A DNA stretch of 64,000 nucleotides, taken from the NCBI RefSeq assembly GCF_021531315.1, contig NZ_JAFBIQ010000009.1, positions 1-64,000 on the forward strand. Direction: 5' to 3'. Made by a program: the position numbers and the translations under genes. The DNA is from Oscillibacter valericigenes (GTDB taxonomy: Bacteria; Bacillota; Clostridia; Oscillospirales; Oscillospiraceae). Each line of letters begins with the position of its first letter. Position 1 is the stretch's first letter. Positions 60,255 through 64,000 of this stretch are shown one piece after another. The notes under the pieces were generated by a model that worked only from the letters and a program-made list of their open reading frames with translations, was not told the DNA's origin and ran no database searches.

Positions 60255-60617
60255 TTACTTGACCTCCGTTTCTCTGGCTTTTTGTAGTCCCTCTGCTGTG
60301 GCCTCCATGACCGTCAATTCCTTTTCGTCCATTGTATTGAGTAGCCTGTCAATATGCTGGCGGCAGTCGCTTTCGCCGTTCTGCCTGTCAGGATAAAAGA
60401 ATTGGTCTACGGAAATGTCCAACAGGGTGACGATTTGGTAAAAGGTGTTCAGGCTCGGATGCTGGCCCCGGTTCTCAAAATACATGATGGAACGAGGGGT
60501 ACGATCTACGAGCTGTGCAAGGTATTCCTGTGTCCAGCCTTTGGCTTCTCTTTTGCGCTTGATCTCCCGGCCTAATGCGTGGAAGTCAAGCCGCCTGGTG
60601 TCTTGGTACATTCTCAT
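60255..60617 (-). CDS. XRE-family regulator (120 aa)
   Basis: The helix-turn-helix is REIKRKREAKGWTQEYLAQLVDRTPRSIMYFENRGQHPSLNTFYQIVTLLD (about 17-68), then DQFFYPDR and a helical tail. It lies between the oriT-like region and the two-component genes and may regulate element transfer. Strand is opposite to the mob block. Confidence 0.85.
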   Translation of the reverse strand: MRMYQDTRRLDFHALGREIKRKREAKGWTQEYLAQLVDRTPRSIMYFENRGQHPSLNTFYQIVTLLDISVDQFFYPDRQNGESDCRQHIDRLLNTMDEKELTVMEATAEGLQKARETEVK

Positions 60618-60709
60618 ATCACCCCTATATTATTTTACATTTCGGGTTTGACTATGAGAACGAAACACAGTTTTATGTTTTGGTAGTATTTTATTGTCCG
60701 CTGACAAGG

Positions 60710-60787
60710 TTGCCGATGTTACACGGCCAAGGTATAATAACAGAAAGAAAATTTGAAAACTACACTTTAATCACAAAAATCTATGAT
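60710..60787 (+). promoter_or_regulatory. Promoter region of the VanR/VanS-like pair with ACTACAC..ATCACAAA box
   Basis: TTGCCG (60710-60715), 17 bp, TATAAT (60733-60738). The box ACTACACTTTAATCACAAA (60759-60777) lies downstream of it and recurs at 62920; a second -10-like TATGAT (60782-60787) sits 4 nt after the box. Confidence 0.65.
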
Positions 60788-60810
60788 ACGCTATCTTTGG
60801 AGGTGTTACC

Positions 60811-61482
60811 ATGCAAAGGATTTTAGTCGTTGAGGACGATTTTGATATTCAAGAACTTTTACAGAATTTTTTACAAGAAGCAGGATATGAAGTAGCTGTT
60901 GCAAATGATGGTGTCGAGGCACTCTCTTTATTTGCAGGCCAACGATATGACTTGATTGTATTGGACATTATGCTCCCCAAAATTGACGGTTACGGTGTCT
61001 GTGAATTGATACGCAAGCAATCTGATGTTCCTATCATTATGCTAACCGCATTAAGCGGAGAAGAAGATCAGATTAAAGGATTGGATTTGCAGGTGGATGA
61101 CTACATCACAAAACCGTTTTCTATGCCTGTCCTGCTCCGCAAAATTGCGGCTGTACTTCGGCGCAGTAACCGGGAAACAGATGAAAAGTATCAAATCATT
61201 ACTTATGGCAATTTGCTTTTGAACTGTGACAGCTACACCGCCACCGTGGACGGAGCTAATTTTGAACTGACACAAAAGGAATTTGAAATACTGCGGGAAC
61301 TGCTGACCCATCAGGGCCGGATATTGACCCGGCAGAACTTGTTGGATAAGCTGTGGCGATATGATTTTTATGGGGACGAGCGTGTTGTTGATACCCATAT
61401 CAAAAATCTACGAAAAAAATTGGGAATAGATTTCATTCAAACGATCAGAGGGGTGGGATATAAAGTTGATAAAGAGAATTAA
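60811..61482 (+). CDS. OmpR-family response regulator (VanR-like)
   Basis: A 223-aa regulator with phosphoacceptor D52 (LIVLDIMLP), DYITKPF, and a C-terminal winged helix ending TIRGVGYKVDKEN. Start at 60811 follows TTGGAGGTG. It overlaps the kinase by 17 nt. Resembles regulators carried by Tn1549-type elements; no vancomycin-resistance genes are present in the window, so drug resistance is not implied. Confidence 0.92.
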   Translation: MQRILVVEDDFDIQELLQNFLQEAGYEVAVANDGVEALSLFAGQRYDLIVLDIMLPKIDGYGVCELIRKQSDVPIIMLTALSGEEDQIKGLDLQVDDYITKPFSMPVLLRKIAAVLRRSNRETDEKYQIITYGNLLLNCDSYTATVDGANFELTQKEFEILRELLTHQGRILTRQNLLDKLWRYDFYGDERVVDTHIKNLRKKLGIDFIQTIRGVGYKVDKEN

Positions 61483-62878
61483 AGGCAGTCTGTTTGCTAA
61501 AGTCTTTATTCTGACTGTGGCAGTTTTGCTCTGCGTGAGCTTTCTTGTCTATGGCGTTTTGGCTTGGTATATGCCTCAAACCTATTCTAACAATCTCAAT
61601 GCGGCATTAGATGAACAGACAAGCGACTTTATTTATGAATTAGAACATATCCGTATGCAGGATAGCGGCGGACTTTTTGATCAGTTTCTTCAAAACACGA
61701 CAATTAGCATGGTGGAGCTTTATACTGCTGATGGTGTTCTGGTGGAAACACCGTCTAACCAAAATAGCTTTAACGATGGGATCACCGGGGAGGCTCTTGG
61801 CGGAGCATCTTATGAAAGTGCGCCGATTATATCCAACAGCTATTACTTCTCATTTGCAGATGATAATAGCCAATATATTTTAACAGTTTATGGAGAAGCC
61901 TCTCAAATCGCAGAACTGCGGCAATCATTTGTAAGCGTATTACCGATTTTGTTTTGCGTTATTCTCCTTGTATCGTTGGCAACTGCTTGGGTGTATTCTC
62001 GTATTATTACAAACCCGGTATTAAAAATCAGTCGGATTTCTAAAGAAATGTCTGATATGCGGCTGGAATGGCAACTTGAGGAACGCCGTTCTGACGAGCT
62101 GGGTGTACTGGAGAATAGCTTGAATACGCTGTCCCGGAAACTATCTGCTACCTTGGAGGAGTTGCAAAGTGCAAATCTCCAGCTCCAAAAGGATATTGAA
62201 CATCAAAAGGCGCTGGAACGGGCACAACAGGATTTCTTTTCTTCCGCTTCCCATGAACTGAAAACCCCTATCACCATTATCAAGGGTCAATTAGAGGGGA
62301 TGCTATTGGGTATAGGGGCATATAAAGACCACGAAAAGTATCTTGCCCGATCCTTGGAAGTTGCAGCTACGCTTGAAACGATGGTGCAGGAAATATTAAC
62401 GATTTCAAGGCTGGAAACCAATGTCGATTTCAAAATGGAGCATTTTGATTGCGCTCCCATGATACATGGCTATTTGAGGGAGATTGATGATTTAGTGGCA
62501 ACAAAAGAGCTGCAAATACATCTTGATATACAGTCTCCCGCTTTTATCAATGGGAACAAATTACTGATTGAAAAGGTGTTTTCCAATTTGATTTCAAATG
62601 CTGTAAAGTATTCGCCGCATGGAGCAAGCGTTGATATTATTTTACAAAATACCAACGGACGCTTTTTGTTCTCCGTAGAGAACACAGGTACACATATACC
62701 AGAAGATGATATTCCCAAATTGTTTGACGCTTTTTATCGTATGGAGCAATCCCGCAGTAGAAGAACAGGCGGTAGCGGCTTAGGGCTTTATATGGTTCAA
62801 AGAATTTTACAACAACATAACAGCTATTGTGAGGCTTGCAACACAGAAAACGGTGTTAAATTCTTCTTCACGATTTAG
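61466..62878 (+). CDS. Sensor histidine kinase (VanS/VncS-like)
   Basis: A 470-aa kinase. TTG start at 61466 overlaps the regulator. Membrane segments at about 12-34 and 157-178 enclose a 120-residue sensor; a HAMP-like linker follows. H263 in ASHELKTPIT is the phosphoacceptor; N box LISNAVKYSP and GGSGLGLYMV complete the ATPase. A strong terminator follows the stop. Confidence 0.92.
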   Translation: MIKRIKGSLFAKVFILTVAVLLCVSFLVYGVLAWYMPQTYSNNLNAALDEQTSDFIYELEHIRMQDSGGLFDQFLQNTTISMVELYTADGVLVETPSNQNSFNDGITGEALGGASYESAPIISNSYYFSFADDNSQYILTVYGEASQIAELRQSFVSVLPILFCVILLVSLATAWVYSRIITNPVLKISRISKEMSDMRLEWQLEERRSDELGVLENSLNTLSRKLSATLEELQSANLQLQKDIEHQKALERAQQDFFSSASHELKTPITIIKGQLEGMLLGIGAYKDHEKYLARSLEVAATLETMVQEILTISRLETNVDFKMEHFDCAPMIHGYLREIDDLVATKELQIHLDIQSPAFINGNKLLIEKVFSNLISNAVKYSPHGASVDIILQNTNGRFLFSVENTGTHIPEDDIPKLFDAFYRMEQSRSRRTGGSGLGLYMVQRILQQHNSYCEACNTENGVKFFFTI

Positions 62879-62887
62879 CGGACAATC

Positions 62888-62918
62888 AGCGGCAGGTGAA
62901 CAACCTGCCGCTTTTTTT
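62888..62918 (+). terminator. Terminator of the two-component operon
   Basis: AGCGGCAGGT/ACCTGCCGCT with a 5-nt loop and seven Ts. Confidence 0.9.
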
Positions 62919-62919
62919 A

Positions 62920-62975
62920 ACTACACATAAATCACAAACTAATCCCAAAGGTATCCCAAAATGCTTTGCTATACT
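62920..62975 (+). promoter_or_regulatory. Lipoprotein promoter with the second ACTACAC..ATCACAAA box
   Basis: ACTACACATAAATCACAAA (62920-62938) matches the box upstream of the response regulator at 17 of 19 positions. A -10-like TATACT is at 62970-62975 without a good -35, so activation by the regulator is likely. Confidence 0.7.
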
Positions 62976-63009
62976 TGGGGTACATTCAAAGAAAGGATTG
63001 GTAAACACT

Positions 63010-63882
63010 ATGAGAAGAATGGCATTATGCGCTGCGTCCATGCTCTTGTTAGGCTGTTTGGCTGGATGCAGTACGACACCACAGAACAGCCAGGAACAAG
63101 GTAATCCCGTTATCAAGGAAGAAATCAGTCAACCTCTTGGCGGTTCTGAGGCGCTGGGAAACAGCGAGGACAGCTCGGCACTCTCCGCCGCAGACAAAGA
63201 AAAAATGTTTGCACCTTATGAACAATACGGGATGACCTATGACGCGGTCAAAGATGAACTTACCTATAACGGGAATTTGGTTCGCTGGTTTGAGGACTAT
63301 TATCCCATCAGTAACAACGAAACCGCCGGTATTGATTTTCTAAATGAGAACGGCACAGTAGATGTGTATGCTGTACGGGATTTAGAGAGCTTTTCAAAAG
63401 CGGCTGACGGCTCCGTTGATCCGGCGGGTAAACTGATTGGCTTAAAAGAGTTTACCCAGCAGGAATTTGACGCACGGGATATTGAGGCGTTGAAAAACAG
63501 CACATCCGTTGCTATGGCAGGAACGCCGCTTGAAGATAGCGAAACTGCAAAGCTCGTTGCAGAGTATGAGGCATTTGGAGTAACCTATGATGCCGAAAAA
63601 GATCAGTGGTATTTCAATGGTGAGGAAGTCCGCTATTTCCGGGATGTTCTCACTTCTAATGGTGAAAGCCTCACCAGCGGAAAATTCCGAGGCGAAATGA
63701 GAACGCTTGGAAGTGGTGTTGGCACAATAGACATTTATACCGTTCGTGATTACGGCCACTTGAACAGCGAACATCACGGAACATTAACTGGCATTGAGAA
63801 ATACAGTCAAGAGGAATTTGACGAGCATACACAGGCCGGAATGTCTGGAAATCAGCCCATAGGTAATGCAAGCCATAACTAA
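63010..63882 (+). CDS. Lipoprotein with two tandem copies of a small domain
   Basis: A 290-aa lipoprotein: signal peptide with lipobox LAGC (Cys20), a serine/glutamate-rich linker, then two related units of about 85 residues: YEQYGMTYDAVKDELTYNGNLVRWFEDYYP...VDVYAVRDLES and YEAFGVTYDAEKDQWYFNGEEVRYFRD...IDIYTVRDYGH. Start at 63010 follows AAAGGA. Its promoter shares a box with the response regulator gene, so it is a likely output or feedback partner of the kinase. Domain family not recognised. Confidence 0.8.
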   Translation: MRRMALCAASMLLLGCLAGCSTTPQNSQEQGNPVIKEEISQPLGGSEALGNSEDSSALSAADKEKMFAPYEQYGMTYDAVKDELTYNGNLVRWFEDYYPISNNETAGIDFLNENGTVDVYAVRDLESFSKAADGSVDPAGKLIGLKEFTQQEFDARDIEALKNSTSVAMAGTPLEDSETAKLVAEYEAFGVTYDAEKDQWYFNGEEVRYFRDVLTSNGESLTSGKFRGEMRTLGSGVGTIDIYTVRDYGHLNSEHHGTLTGIEKYSQEEFDEHTQAGMSGNQPIGNASHN

Positions 63883-63958
63883 ACAAACCATCTATCTGCC
63901 GGACGACGGCAAAAGAAAAAAAGCTGTCGTAGAGCAGACAATTTGACACGCCCATTTG

Positions 63959-63991
63959 AAACGGCGGCTTTGATTTTCAGAGCCGCCGTTT
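63959..63991 (+). terminator. Terminator near the window end
   Basis: AAACGGCGGCT/AGCCGCCGTTT with an 11-nt loop; a short T-rich run follows. It closes the lipoprotein unit or begins the end of the element. Confidence 0.75.
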
Positions 63992-64000
63992 CTCTTTGGA

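Larger units (their letters stand above)
54936..64000. mobile_element. Mobile region with serine recombinase and mobilization genes (right end beyond window)
   Basis: Recombinase, TnpW-like, DUF4316-like, MobC, CD1845-like, relaxase, oriT-like sequence, XRE regulator and a two-component system match the gene stock of Tn1549/CTn-type elements. One gene is truncated at the recombinase junction, so this is composite or partly deleted. The left boundary lies between the ABC exporter and 55044; the right end is not in the window. Confidence 0.7.

Noticed and set aside
60811-62878. Vancomycin-resistance system
   Set aside because: The two-component pair resembles VanR/VanS, but no ligase, dehydrogenase or dipeptidase gene is present in the window.

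Overview
The window looks like a chromosome segment of a high-GC, spore-forming Clostridia, most likely Oscillospiraceae/Ruminococcaceae-like. The pointers are spoIID, bofA, a yaaL-type gene, adjacent rplM-rpsI, BlaI/M56 and RsgI-type systems, TTGACA/TATAAT promoters with AAAGGAGG ribosome binding sites, and Tn1549-type mobile genes. No species can be named from the sequence alone.

Left part (1-28.4 kb) is mainly chromosomal. It holds a BlaI/M56-peptidase sensor pair; a DIP1984-like coiled-coil protein; a 59-aa membrane protein; an ECF sigma/anti-sigma pair; a flavin reductase; a polyphosphate-polymerase (VTC)/DUF4956/Cthe_2159-like lipoprotein operon divergent from a two-component system; an XRE/zinc-ribbon regulator; and a second ECF sigma with an RsgI/PepSY anti-sigma. 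Then comes a 591-aa protein joining a DUF6076-like zinc-binding half to sigma-70-like regions 2-4, facing a truncated AAA ATPase and a frameshifted gene (a decayed element next to tRNA-Leu). A minus-strand block follows with HtrA, a histidine kinase, its response regulator, a stalk-domain protein and SpoIID, then tadA, yaaL, bofA, ttcA, rplM and rpsI.

Middle part (28.35-41.95 kb) is a genomic island inserted at the 3' end of rpsI. Both junctions carry the end of rpsI; the right copy differs only at third codon positions outside a 14-bp identical core. GGGCTAAA repeats, likely integrase arm sites, lie just inside both ends, and the tyrosine integrase is the last gene. The island carries XRE-type switches with clear divergent operators, a phage-type replication-initiation protein, a run of small zinc-ribbon proteins, a surface beta-helix/SLH-like protein, a DUF6431 protein whose ribosome binding site is buried in a hairpin, and a RhuM-family protein.

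Right part (42-54.9 kb) returns to chromosome: an MFS transporter, a decayed rhodanese, a YeiH-type exporter, a possible structured RNA, an alanine-racemase-like enzyme with a YjiH carrier, YvcK, a TIGR02206 membrane protein, and a MarR regulator with a heterodimeric ABC exporter.

From about 55 kb to the window end lies a second mobile region. A large serine recombinase and a TnpW-like gene abut a 5'-truncated conjugation gene, followed by DUF4316-like, MobC, CD1845-like and MobA/MobL relaxase genes, an oriT-like inverted-repeat region, an XRE regulator, a VanR/VanS-like pair and a duplicated-domain lipoprotein. Three copies of the palindrome GGGACAATTTGTCCC punctuate the mobilization block. 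No CRISPR array, rRNA or complete antibiotic-resistance gene was seen.
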